Below, piece by piece: positions 47,115-56,128 of a DNA stretch of 64,000 bases (position 1 is the stretch's first letter; each line of letters begins with the position of its first letter). Made by a program: the position numbers and the translations under genes. The stretch is from positions 2,728,001 to 2,792,000 of the forward strand of contig NZ_CP022989.1 of assembly GCF_002278075.1 (NCBI RefSeq). The letters run 5' to 3'. Under the pieces are notes generated by a model, which worked only from the letters and a program-made list of their open reading frames with translations, searched no databases and had not been told where the DNA came from. Source of the DNA: Paraburkholderia aromaticivorans (GTDB taxonomy: Bacteria; Pseudomonadota; Gammaproteobacteria; Burkholderiales; Burkholderiaceae).

Positions 47115-48017
47115 ATGGACCGTTTCAAGCAGATCGAGACTTTCGTGACCGTCGCAGCCAAAGGCAGCCTGTCTGCCGCGGCTTCGGCGGAAGGCGTCGC
47201 GCCGGCCATCATCGGCCGGCGCATCGACGCGCTCGAAGAGCGCCTCGGCGTCAAATTGCTGGTGCGCACCACGCGCAAGCTCACGCTGACCTTCGAAGGC
47301 TCGGCCTTTCTGGAAGACTGCCAGCGCATCATTCACGAGATGCAGAACGCGGAGGCCAGCGTGTCGGCCGGCGGCGTCAAGGCAAGCGGCCATCTGCGGC
47401 TCTCCGCGCCGGCTGGCTTCGGACGCCGGCACGTCGCGCCGCTGGTCCCGGCGTTCACCGTCGCCCATCCGGACGTGTCGATCACGCTCGACCTGTCCGA
47501 CCGGCTCGTCGATCTGGTCAACGAGGGTTTCGATTGCGCCGTGCGTCTGGGCGAACTGCCGGATTCGTCGCTGGTGTCGCTCAAGCTCGGCGAGAACCGC
47601 CGGGTCTGCGTGGCGTCGCCGTCCTACCTGAGCCGGCGCGGCGCGCCGCACAGCCTCGCCGACCTCGCGCATCACAACTGTCTCGCGCTCGGCGCGAGCG
47701 CCAACCAGCAGCGCGGCTGGATGTTCCAGCAGGACGGCAAGGTGGTCTCGATCAAGGTGTCCGGCACGATGGAATGCTCGGACGGCGCCGTGCTGCACGA
47801 GTGGTGCCTCGACGGCTACGGTCTCGCGTGGCGCTCGTGGTGGGAGGTCGGCACGGACATCGCGGCCGGGCGGCTCGTCAGCGTGCTCGACGAATTCGCC
47901 GCGCCGCCCATCGGCATTCATGCGGTGTTTCCTCAGCGCCGCCATTTGCCGCTGCGGGTAAGACTGTTTCTGGACTTTCTCAAACATACGTATGGGGATC
48001 CCGGCTACTGGGGCTGA
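47115..48017 (+). CDS. LysR-family transcriptional regulator
   Basis: A 300-residue LysR regulator. The N-terminal winged helix-turn-helix is FKQIETFVTVAAKGSLSAAASAEGVAPAIIGRRIDALEERLGVKLL (residues 4-49). The C-terminal domain is the usual periplasmic-binding-protein fold. It starts ATG 47115. It is divergent from the HAD-aceB pair with 180 bp between, so it most likely controls those genes and itself. The effector is unknown; a two-carbon or halogenated acid is a reasonable guess only. Confidence 0.94.
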   Translation: MDRFKQIETFVTVAAKGSLSAAASAEGVAPAIIGRRIDALEERLGVKLLVRTTRKLTLTFEGSAFLEDCQRIIHEMQNAEASVSAGGVKASGHLRLSAPAGFGRRHVAPLVPAFTVAHPDVSITLDLSDRLVDLVNEGFDCAVRLGELPDSSLVSLKLGENRRVCVASPSYLSRRGAPHSLADLAHHNCLALGASANQQRGWMFQQDGKVVSIKVSGTMECSDGAVLHEWCLDGYGLAWRSWWEVGTDIAAGRLVSVLDEFAAPPIGIHAVFPQRRHLPLRVRLFLDFLKHTYGDPGYWG

Positions 48018-48206
48018 CGCAGGACACCGCCGCGCGCGTTGCCGGGCGAGCGTGGCGCCGCGAACAGGGGGTTTCCGATATGCGGACAGACCCCTGGCGG
48101 ATTCATGCGCTCAATTCCGCGACCTACAATCGATTGAAGCGGCTTTTACGCCGAGCCTCGTTGTACGCTGACGCCGCGCTGCGCGAAGCCGGCGACGGAG
48201 GGCATC

Positions 48207-48641
48207 ATGTTCAGGCACATCCTGGTTCCGACTGACGGTTCAGACCTGTCACGCAAGGCAATAGACGGCGCCATCGATCTTGCCCAGGCCGTCAACGCGC
48301 GCGTGACCGCCTACGCATGTCTGCCGCAATACCCTTACTCGCCGTTCTCCGACGTGGTGGTCGAACCGCCCTCCGAATTCCTGCAGCGCAGCGAGCGCGA
48401 AGCGCGTGTGCATCTGCGTGAAGTGGAAATGGCGGCGCGCCGTGTCGGCGTGACGGTCGACAGCCGGACCAGCGTGCACCCCGCGCCGTATCTGGGCATC
48501 ATCGAAGCGGCGGAGCAGGGCGGCTGCGACGTGATCTTCATGGCGTCGCATGGGCGCCGCGGCTTGGGCAGTCTGCTGATCGGCAGCGAAACGCAGCGGG
48601 TGCTCACGCATACGAAGATTCCGGTGATCGTGTATCGCTGA
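48207..48641 (+). CDS. Universal stress protein, UspA family
   Basis: A 144-residue single-domain Usp: N-terminus MFRHILVPTDGSDLSRKAIDGA, and C-terminal ATP-binding motif MASHGRRGLGSLLIGSETQRVLTHTKIPVIV, with the G-x2-G-x9-G(S/T) pattern of the ATP-binding subgroup. Usp proteins accumulate under stress in the cytoplasm. ATG 48207 has GGAGGG upstream. It lies between the LysR gene and aceA, the latter on the opposite strand. Confidence 0.94.
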   Translation: MFRHILVPTDGSDLSRKAIDGAIDLAQAVNARVTAYACLPQYPYSPFSDVVVEPPSEFLQRSEREARVHLREVEMAARRVGVTVDSRTSVHPAPYLGIIEAAEQGGCDVIFMASHGRRGLGSLLIGSETQRVLTHTKIPVIVYR

Positions 48642-48654
48642 AATCGGGAGCGCA

Positions 48655-48690
48655 AAAAAGCGCGCCGGCGGTGAGGCCGGCGCGCGCTGT
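48655..48690 (-). terminator. Probable intrinsic terminator of aceA
   Basis: On the minus strand a GC-rich stem (CGCGCCGGC / GCCGGCGCG type) is followed by six T. It lies about 205 nt after the aceA stop and also just after the usp stop, so it may be shared. Confidence 0.6.
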
Positions 48691-48894
48691 GTTCGACGCA
48701 CAATGCGTTGCGCTGGCTTTGTCCCATGCAAGCGGGTTGCTGCTGCCGTCTCTCCCAGATTCCAGCCGTCGGCGCTGATCGATTCACACGCCGACGGCCG
48801 CGCTCCTCCCTGTGACGCGGCTCTCTGACGGGAGCCGCCTGGCGTCCCTCTGCCTGCCGCGTTCCCGCCAGCAGCCAGCAGATGGCGCGGTCGA

Positions 48895-50199
<1,305 letters not shown>

Positions 50200-50487
50200 G
50201 ATTTGCTCCTTGGTTGCCTGCAATGGATGAGTGACTCTGTCGACCGGCGTTGGCGCCTTGGCGCGTCCTCTGGTCCATAAAAGAAACTTGCGGTCTTCGT
50301 CGAAGCGGCCGGCCCGGTGAGGTGTTTCGTTTCGTGAAGTCTTATATAAGAGTCTAGGCAAATCGAGGGTCGCGCAATAGTCGTCCGATGGTGTTTTTGG
50401 AATATTTATTGTTATTTATAATCAGCGACTTATTGACATAATTTCACATTGAGAAAGGACTTTTCCCATCTTGCAATAGGCCGTCTT

Positions 50488-50501
50488 GTGCCTTGCAGCA
50501 C
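50488..50501. promoter_or_regulatory. Candidate operator GTGCCTTGCAGCAC upstream of aceA
   Basis: A 14-bp element with inverted arms GTGC/GCAC around CTTGCA, in the AT-rich stretch 290 bp upstream of aceA. A second TTGCAA lies at 50471-50476. No regulator is assigned. Confidence 0.35.
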
Positions 50502-50567
50502 GATTTTTTACGAGGCAAAAAAATTTTCCACATCGTGAAATTTGGGACGTGCCGAACGATGGACGAA

Positions 50568-50597
50568 AAAAAACCGGCGCATGAGCACCGGTTTTTT
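50568..50597. terminator. Terminator after the RhlE-type helicase
   Basis: The stem AAAAAACCGG / CCGGTTTTTT has a 10-nt loop, with A/T runs on both sides. It lies about 115 nt after the stop of the minus-strand helicase gene. Confidence 0.8.
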
Positions 50598-50710
50598 CGA
50601 CTGATGAATGGCGCGAGGCCATTCGGGTCGTTTGAAGCTGACTGCACAGTACTGATACGGGCGCTGCAAACGGCCCGTGAGCCCTGAAGCAGCGCGTGCC
50701 CGCTCAGTGC

Positions 50711-52342
50711 TTAGCTGCCGCGACGCGCCGTACGCGGGCCGTCGCTGCGGCGTGCGCCGTAGCCGCCGTCGCGCGAGCCGCCGTAGCCTTCACGCGAACC
50801 GCCGCCGAAGCCGCCTTCACGCGAGCCGCCGCCAGCCGACTTGCCGGCCCAGCCGCCGCCAGTGCCGCTGCTGGTGCGCGAACCGCCGCCGTTACCGGCC
50901 GGCTTGCCCGCACCGCTGCCAAAGCGCCGGCCACCGCCATTGCCACCGCCCGGACGGCCGCGGCCGCCAAAGCCAGGACGGCCGTTACCCGACGGAGCCG
51001 ACTTGCGCGGCTCGAAGCCTTCGACCACATTGACCGGCAGCGGGGTGCGCACGAAGCGCTCGATGCGCTTCAACGCGCCCTGTTCAGCGTGATGCACGAG
51101 GCTCACCGCGATACCCGAGCGGCCGGCACGGCCGGTACGGCCAATGCGGTGCACGTAGTCTTCGGCGAACTTCGGCAGGTCGTAGTTGAACACGTGCGTG
51201 ATGCCCGGAATGTCGATACCGCGAGCGGCGACGTCCGTGGCCACCAGCACGCGCACACGGCGCTCGCGCAGGGCGCGGATCGTGCGGTTACGCGCGCCTT
51301 GCGGCAGGTCGCCGTGCAGGGCGGCCGATTCGAAACCGGCGTCGGCCAGACGGCCGGCCAGCTGGTCGGCGTCCATCTTGGTTGCCGTGAAAACGATAGC
51401 CTGGTCGAGGCCCTCGTCACGCAGCAGATGGTCGAGCAGACGGTCCTTGTGATCGCGGTCGTCGACGTAATGGACGGTTTGCGCGATGTTGGTACGTTGT
51501 TCCAGACGCTGAACGATCTCGATACGCTCCGGATCCTTCAGCAGACGGCCGGTCAGCGAGCTGATCTTGCCGTCGAGCGTGGCCGAGAACAGCATGGTTT
51601 GACGTGAAGCCGGCGTAGCGGCGACGATCGTTTCGATGTCTTCGATGAAGCCCATGTCGAGCATGCGGTCGGCTTCGTCGAGCACGAGGATCTGCAGTTG
51701 CGACAGATCGATGCGGCCGCGTTCCAGGTGGTCGATCAGACGGCCCGGGGTGGCAACCAGGATTTCCGGGTTCTTCGCGAGCAGCATCAATTGCTGGCCA
51801 TACGCGACGCCGCCCAGAATGCTGACGGTGCGCAGACGCTTGAGGTGCTTGCCGTACGTGGCCGCGGCGGTGGTGACCTGCATGGCGAGTTCGCGGGTCG
51901 GCGTCAGAACCAGCATGGTCGGACGGGCAACCGGTTGCGGACGACGCGTGCGGGCGCCGTCAGCCGGACGCGGTTCGCGCGGCTGGCTGGCTTGTGCCTT
52001 TTGCAGTTGTGAGAAACGCTCGATGGCGGGCAGCATGAACGCAGCGGTCTTGCCCGAACCGGTCGGGCTCGAGACCATCAGATCGCGGCCGGCGATGCCG
52101 GCGGGGATTGCGCGTTGCTGAACCGGAGTCGGGTTTTGATAACCAGCGGCGGTCAGCGCGGAGACGACGTCCGGCGAGAGACCGAGCGACGCGAACGACG
52201 GGCCGCTCGGCGCTGCGGCTTGCGCGGCGACGGCTTCCGGGGCGGCAGCAACGGCTGCGGCTTGGGCGGGTGCGTCGGCGAGACCGAGGGCTTGGTCGGC
52301 GATGGCGTTCAACGGGCTGCTGGGGGTATTGCTCGAAGTCAT
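50711..52342 (-). CDS. rhlE: DEAD-box ATP-dependent RNA helicase, RhlE type
   Basis: A 543-residue helicase. It has the Q-motif region FASLGLSPDVVSALTAAGYQNPTPVQQ, Walker A SSPTGSGKT, PTRELAMQ, VLDEADRMLDMGF (DEAD), FSATLD, and the motif VI HRIGRTGRAGRSG. The last 100 residues are a Gly/Arg/Ser-rich RGG-like tail (GFGGRGRPGGGNGGGRRFG), which in other helicases binds RNA loosely. The first 45 residues are Ala-rich. Such helicases unwind short RNA duplexes in ribosome assembly and RNA decay. ATG 52342 is preceded by a duplicated ribosome-binding sequence. Confidence 0.93.
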   Translation of the reverse strand: MTSSNTPSSPLNAIADQALGLADAPAQAAAVAAAPEAVAAQAAAPSGPSFASLGLSPDVVSALTAAGYQNPTPVQQRAIPAGIAGRDLMVSSPTGSGKTAAFMLPAIERFSQLQKAQASQPREPRPADGARTRRPQPVARPTMLVLTPTRELAMQVTTAAATYGKHLKRLRTVSILGGVAYGQQLMLLAKNPEILVATPGRLIDHLERGRIDLSQLQILVLDEADRMLDMGFIEDIETIVAATPASRQTMLFSATLDGKISSLTGRLLKDPERIEIVQRLEQRTNIAQTVHYVDDRDHKDRLLDHLLRDEGLDQAIVFTATKMDADQLAGRLADAGFESAALHGDLPQGARNRTIRALRERRVRVLVATDVAARGIDIPGITHVFNYDLPKFAEDYVHRIGRTGRAGRSGIAVSLVHHAEQGALKRIERFVRTPLPVNVVEGFEPRKSAPSGNGRPGFGGRGRPGGGNGGGRRFGSGAGKPAGNGGGSRTSSGTGGGWAGKSAGGGSREGGFGGGSREGYGGSRDGGYGARRSDGPRTARRGS

Positions 52343-52798
52343 GAGAATCCTTGGTAAATCCTTGGTACACACGGAATTAAAACGTCGGCGCCAATCGGCA
52401 TACCCAAGTCGTCGGATTCAGCGAGCAAAGAAGCAGCGAGCAAATCGAAAAACGGGGGCAGCTCGCGACAATGAAGGCGAGCTTTTCGTTAGAAGCTGTA
52501 TCGGATGCGACATGCCAACACGGCGTGCCGCCAGCCTGGGACATGATCGCCCGTAGGGGGCTAGGCAGGAGGGGACAGGTTCTAAACTGGATTGGAGCTA
52601 AACGCTACGAGGCGCTGCGCCGCAAAGGCCGCTAAAGGAAAGCCGGGCAAAGCAGTGAAGCGCAGGCAGCATTGTATAGGGTTTTGCTGCACCGCGCCAC
52701 TGTTGGGAATTTTCCTGGCAGAAAAGTTGCTGTGGCGGCCGGCCGGGGCGGCCCGCCAAACATCGTTTTGACCGCCCGTCGGGCGGCCCGGAGCCCGC
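52343..52798. other. Intergenic region RhlE helicase / acyl-CoA-binding protein
   Basis: 456 bp. Directly before the helicase start are two tandem 11-bp copies of AATCCTTGGTA (52346-52356, 52357-52367); on the minus strand each carries an AAGGA ribosome-binding core. No gene or convincing promoter is visible beyond a T/A-rich -10-like stretch near 52375-52382. Confidence 0.55.
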
Positions 52799-53074
52799 TC
52801 AGGCCGACGCGCCGCTCTTCAGCGACTCGACCAGCTCGACGTACTGCTGTTTCGCAGCGTCCTGCCCGGTGCCTTTGAGCGCGGCCCACGCGTCGTACTT
52901 GTATTTGCCGACGATGTCGGTGAAGCCCGGCTTGTCGCCGTGCACGTCGCCTTCGCTCGCCTGTTTGAAGAGGGCGTACAGACGCAGCAGGGTCAGGTTG
53001 CCCGGGCGCTCCGGCAGTTGTTTCACGTCTTCCTGAGCCTGGGTGAACTGGGTGTCGATGTCGGTCATTGTCAT
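52799..53074 (-). CDS. Acyl-CoA-binding protein (ACBP)
   Basis: A 91-residue four-helix acyl-CoA-binding protein. It has the ACBP features FTQAQEDVKQLPERPGNLTLLRLYALFKQASEGDV and the hallmark KYKYDAWAALKGTGQDAAKQQYVELVESL with the conserved YK..W spacing. ACBPs bind long-chain acyl-CoA esters in the cytoplasm. I chose ATG 53074 (MTMTDID); ATG 53068 is nearly as good, and a longer frame to 53119 has no ribosome-binding site. ACBP is common in eukaryotes and patchy in bacteria. Confidence 0.93.
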   Translation of the reverse strand: MTMTDIDTQFTQAQEDVKQLPERPGNLTLLRLYALFKQASEGDVHGDKPGFTDIVGKYKYDAWAALKGTGQDAAKQQYVELVESLKSGASA

Positions 53075-53339
53075 GTTGCCCGCCGGGCGGGATTGGGATG
53101 AAGGTCGGCTGACGATCATAACAATTGCACGCCGCCGCGGGGCCGAGGGCTTATTCCAAACAGCGGCCGTGGGCCGTGGTGCGGCGCCGGGCTCCTCGTG
53201 CGGCCCCGCCTATACAGGGCGTGAAGGCGAATTATCCGGGTGCGAACGCGGCGAGCCGTGGGCGCAGGCGGGACCGGCCAGGCCACGGGCCTGACCGGCC
53301 AAGGCCACAAGCGGAGCCGGCCAACCCAACCAACAAGCG

Positions 53340-53570
53340 GAACCGTCCAACCCGCAACCCGAACCATCCAAGGCACAGGCCGAACCATCCAAGGCGCTGG
53401 CCGAACCATCCAAGGCGCTGGCCGAACCATCCAAGGCGCTGGCCGAACCATCCAAGGCGCTGGCCGAACCATCCAAGGCGCTGGCCGAACCATCCAAGGC
53501 ACAGGCCGAACCATCCAAGGCACCGGTCGAACCATCCAAGGCACCGGCTGAACCACCCAATGCACCGGCC
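53340..53570. repeat. 21-bp tandem repeat, 11 units (VNTR)
   Basis: Units begin at 53340 (diverged), 53361, 53382, 53403, 53424, 53445, 53466, 53487, 53508, 53529 and 53550, each exactly 21 bp with consensus GAACCATCCAAGGCGCTGGC plus C. The central copies are identical; outer ones differ by a few bases. In the plus frame starting at 53361 each unit would read EPSKALA. Confidence 0.95.
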
Positions 53571-53640
53571 GGAACATACAAGTCGCTCCCCCAGACACCC
53601 ACGCCGCAAGCCAAACCACATTTGCGCGCGCAGTGCCGAT

Positions 53641-53646
53641 TACAAT
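53641..53646 (+). promoter_or_regulatory. Possible tsaB -10 (TACAAT) 8 nt before the ATG
   Basis: TACAAT is followed by 7 nt and then the tsaB ATG at 53654, so transcription at the usual distance would begin at or next to the start codon. The -35 region is not convincing. Confidence 0.4.
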
Positions 53647-53653
53647 ACGGTCC

Positions 53654-54466
53654 ATGACTCAAACTGTGCTCCTCGCCCTCGATACCTCGACCGAATTCTG
53701 CTCGGTAGCGCTTGTGTCGTCCGCCGGCCACGCCGCCGGCGCAGCACCCGGAGAAACGCGCGCCGAACCGCGCGTCTGGGTGCGCCACGAGCAAACCGGC
53801 GCGGTTTCCAGCACGCGCCTGCTTCCCGCCATTCGCGAACTGTTCGACGAAGCCGGCCTGAAACTGGCGGACTGCGACGCCGTCGCTTTCGGCTCCGGTC
53901 CGGGCTCGTTCACCGGCCTGCGCACGGCGACCGGCGTCGCGCAAGGCTTGGCGTTCGGCCTGAACCTGCCGGTCGTGCCGGTCAGCACGCTGCTCGCCTG
54001 CGCCGAAAGCGCCCGCCTGCGGGATCCGTCGGTCACGCGCGTGCTCGCCGCGCTCGACGCCCGCATGGACGAAGTCTATTGGGCCGACTACGCGTGGGAC
54101 GACGCACAAGGTGAGTGGCGCACCGTGCAGAGGGCTTCGCTCGATACGCCGGACCGGCTCGTTTTGCCCGATGTCCCATTCACGCTGGCCGGCAACGCCG
54201 CCGCGGCCTTCGGCGCGCGGCTGCCCGCGCTTGCCGCGGCGCGCCGGGTCGACGGCGAAGCGCTGCCGCATGCCGTGCCGCTTGCCCACGCCGCGCTGCG
54301 CGCGTTGCGTGCCGGCCGCACGGTGCCCGCCGACCAGGCCGCGCCGGAGTACGTGCGCGACAAGGTGGCGCAGACCACGGCCGAGCGGGTCGCCGAGAAA
54401 GCCGAGAAAGCTGAAAAAGCCGCCCGGCTCGCGCACGATGCAACTCACGGCGAGGGCCGGCAATGA
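53654..54466 (+). CDS. tsaB: TsaB (YeaZ), subunit of the tRNA t6A modification complex
   Basis: A 270-residue ASKHA-fold protein with LALDTSTEFCSVAL at the N-terminus and AFGSGPGSFTGLRTATGVAQGLAF at about residues 72-95, the classic YeaZ signature. TsaB scaffolds TsaD and TsaE in making N6-threonylcarbamoyl-adenosine at tRNA position 37. It is longer than E. coli TsaB (231) mainly through an insert near residue 35 and a Lys/Ala-rich C-terminal helix (AEKAEKAEKAARLAHDA). The start is ATG 53654; an upstream extension is unlikely. The 3' end overlaps rimI by 4 nt (ATGA). Confidence 0.94.
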   Translation: MTQTVLLALDTSTEFCSVALVSSAGHAAGAAPGETRAEPRVWVRHEQTGAVSSTRLLPAIRELFDEAGLKLADCDAVAFGSGPGSFTGLRTATGVAQGLAFGLNLPVVPVSTLLACAESARLRDPSVTRVLAALDARMDEVYWADYAWDDAQGEWRTVQRASLDTPDRLVLPDVPFTLAGNAAAAFGARLPALAAARRVDGEALPHAVPLAHAALRALRAGRTVPADQAAPEYVRDKVAQTTAERVAEKAEKAEKAARLAHDATHGEGRQ

Positions 54467-54957
54467 GTGGCGTGTTGCTCGCGGACCGGTATATGTCGCC
54501 GATGACCGAAGGCGATCTGGACGAAGTCGCCGCCATCGAGAAAATCGCTTATGAATTTCCGTGGAGCCGGGGCAATTTCGGCGACTCGCTGCGCAACGGT
54601 TACTTCGGCGTCTGTCTGCGCCACGTCACCGGCACGCTGATCGGCTACTGCGTGTTGATGCCGGTCGTCGATGAAATGCATCTGCTCAATCTGTGCGTGA
54701 CGCCTGCGGCGCAAGGCGCCGGCGCCGGACTCGCGCTGCTGCGCGAAGCGGTGCGGATCACCCGCGCCGAAAAGCTCGACGGTCTGTTGCTCGAAGTGCG
54801 GCCGTCGAATCATCGGGCGATCCGGTTGTACGAACGCTTCGGTTTTGCTTCGATCGGACGGCGCAAAAACTATTATCCGGCGCGGCATCGCAGCCGGGAG
54901 GACGCCATCGTGATGCGTTTCTCGTTTGCCACGGAGGGCGCAGATGGCGCTGCATGA
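54463..54957 (+). CDS. rimI: RimI ribosomal-protein S18-alanine N-acetyltransferase
   Basis: A 164-residue GNAT protein with the RimI pattern: IEKIAYEFPWSRGNFGDSL near residues 27-45, the acetyl-CoA site LNLCVTPAAQGAGAGLALLREAV, and NHRAIRLYERFGFASIGRRKNYY. It acetylates the N-terminal alanine of S18 in E. coli. The ATGA overlap with tsaB and the 14-nt overlap with the next gene mean tight translational coupling. tsaB-rimI adjacency is widespread. Confidence 0.93.
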   Translation: MSGVLLADRYMSPMTEGDLDEVAAIEKIAYEFPWSRGNFGDSLRNGYFGVCLRHVTGTLIGYCVLMPVVDEMHLLNLCVTPAAQGAGAGLALLREAVRITRAEKLDGLLLEVRPSNHRAIRLYERFGFASIGRRKNYYPARHRSREDAIVMRFSFATEGADGAA

Positions 54958-56128
54958 ATCGGTACTGGAAGAGTTCGGACTCGCGCCGTTATGGGTGCGT
55001 CGTGGGATGGCGGCGGCTCAGGAACCCGCTGCCGCGGAAGCACGAGCCGAAGCCTTAGCCGGGCAGGGCGCTGGCGACGTGGCCGGCCCGGGTGCCCGTC
55101 GCGACGATGTGCGCGGCGCGGCGCCGGAATTGGGGGCCGTCGCGCGCGCGCAGGCAACCGCGCCGGCCGCCGCGCGCACGCAGGACACCGCGCCGCCCGC
55201 AGCGCGCACACGGGAAACCGCGTCGCCCGTCGCACGCGGGCAGGAAACCACGCCGCGAGGCGTGCGCGCCGGCGAGGCACAACGGGCCGACGCCGCGGCG
55301 GCACAAAGCGAACACCCCGCGCGGCCTGCGCACGAGGCGGCACAAGCGGCGCGAGAACAGGCGCCGATGCCCGCTGAAACGCGTCAGCCAAAGCCTCAGC
55401 CGCAGCAGCCGCCGCAGCCATCGCGTTCGCCCGAACCACCCGCATTCGACGCACCGCCGGACGACGATTTCGCCTGGTTCGACGACCTGCCGAGCCACGC
55501 GCCCACGGACGCCCCCAGCGAAGCGCCCGCTGCCCCCGCGATCCACACGCTCGACTGGGACGCGCTAAGCGAGCGCGTCGCCGCCTGCCGGCTTTGCCGG
55601 CTCTGCGAGAAGCGCACGAACACGGTGTTCGGCGTGGGCGATCGCGCTGCCGACTGGATGCTGATCGGCGAAGCGCCGGGCGAGAACGAGGACCGCCTGG
55701 GCGAGCCGTTCGTCGGCCAGGCCGGCAAGTTGCTCGACAACATGCTGCGTTCGCTGACGCTCGCGCGCGACACCAACGTCTATATCGCGAACGTGATCAA
55801 ATGCCGGCCGCCCGGCAACCGCAATCCGGAGCCGGACGAAGTCGCGCGTTGCGAGCCGTATCTGCAACGTCAGGTGGCGCTCGTCAAGCCTAAGCTGATC
55901 GTCGCGCTCGGCCGCTTCGCCGCGCAAAGTCTGCTGAAAACCGACGCGAGCATTTCGTCGCTGCGCGGCCGTGTGCACGAATACGAAGGGGTGCCCGTGA
56001 TCGTCACCTACCATCCGGCGTATCTGCTGCGCAGCCTGCCCGACAAGGCGAAAGCCTGGGCCGACCTGTGCCTCGCGCGCGACACGTGGCGCGCGGCGGG
56101 CGGTATGCCGTCGAACCCGTCGACGTGA
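54944..56128 (+). CDS. Family 4-type uracil-DNA glycosylase with a 200-residue disordered N-terminus
   Basis: Residues 205-394 are a uracil-DNA glycosylase of the iron-sulfur family 4/5 group: cysteines at about 215/218 (AACRLCRLC) and further on (KCRPPGN; RCEPYL), motif GEAPGENEDRLGEPFVGQAGKLLDNML, and the C-terminal HPAYLLR. It excises uracil or deaminated bases to start repair. Residues 1-200 are Ala/Pro/Arg-rich and probably disordered; residues 68-107 hold four 10-residue repeats (ARTQDTAPPA type). Such N-terminal extensions are known in some Burkholderiaceae UDGs, but this one is very long. ATG 54944 has GGAGGG upstream and overlaps rimI by 14 nt; the stop overlaps the next gene in GTGA. 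Confidence 0.9.
   Translation: MALHESVLEEFGLAPLWVRRGMAAAQEPAAAEARAEALAGQGAGDVAGPGARRDDVRGAAPELGAVARAQATAPAAARTQDTAPPAARTRETASPVARGQETTPRGVRAGEAQRADAAAAQSEHPARPAHEAAQAAREQAPMPAETRQPKPQPQQPPQPSRSPEPPAFDAPPDDDFAWFDDLPSHAPTDAPSEAPAAPAIHTLDWDALSERVAACRLCRLCEKRTNTVFGVGDRAADWMLIGEAPGENEDRLGEPFVGQAGKLLDNMLRSLTLARDTNVYIANVIKCRPPGNRNPEPDEVARCEPYLQRQVALVKPKLIVALGRFAAQSLLKTDASISSLRGRVHEYEGVPVIVTYHPAYLLRSLPDKAKAWADLCLARDTWRAAGGMPSNPST
55145..55264 (+). repeat. 30-bp coding repeat, 4 copies (UDG N-terminal tail)
   Basis: Four in-frame units encode ARAQATAPAA, ARTQDTAPPA, ARTRETASPV and ARGQETTPRG. The nucleotide match between units is partial. Confidence 0.65.

Larger units (their letters stand above)
50200..50710. 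other. Intergenic region aceA / RhlE helicase, locally AT-rich
   Basis: 511 bp without a gene. Positions 50395-50560 are clearly AT-rich for this genome (TTTATTGTTATTTATAAT and TTGACATAATTT stretches). The region also contains GTGC-N6-GCAC at 50488-50501, a palindromic CTTATATAAG near 50340, and a terminator at 50568-50597. It should include the aceA promoter and its controls. Confidence 0.6.
53075..53653. other. Intergenic region with a 21-bp VNTR
   Basis: 579 bp between the ACBP gene and tsaB. About 40% is the tandem array at 53340-53570. Open frames in all directions arise because the 21-bp period keeps every frame free of stops; none has a convincing start or composition. Confidence 0.6.

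Noticed and set aside
53340..53570. CRISPR array
   Set aside because: The 21-bp repeats are directly contiguous with no spacers of distinct sequence, and there are no cas genes nearby.
53116..54463. Several repeat-encoded open frames on both strands (MVRPAPW, ALDGSAS, NHPRRWP types)
   Set aside because: They result from the 21-bp repeat, which leaves all frames open; some overlap tsaB completely, and none has a credible start.
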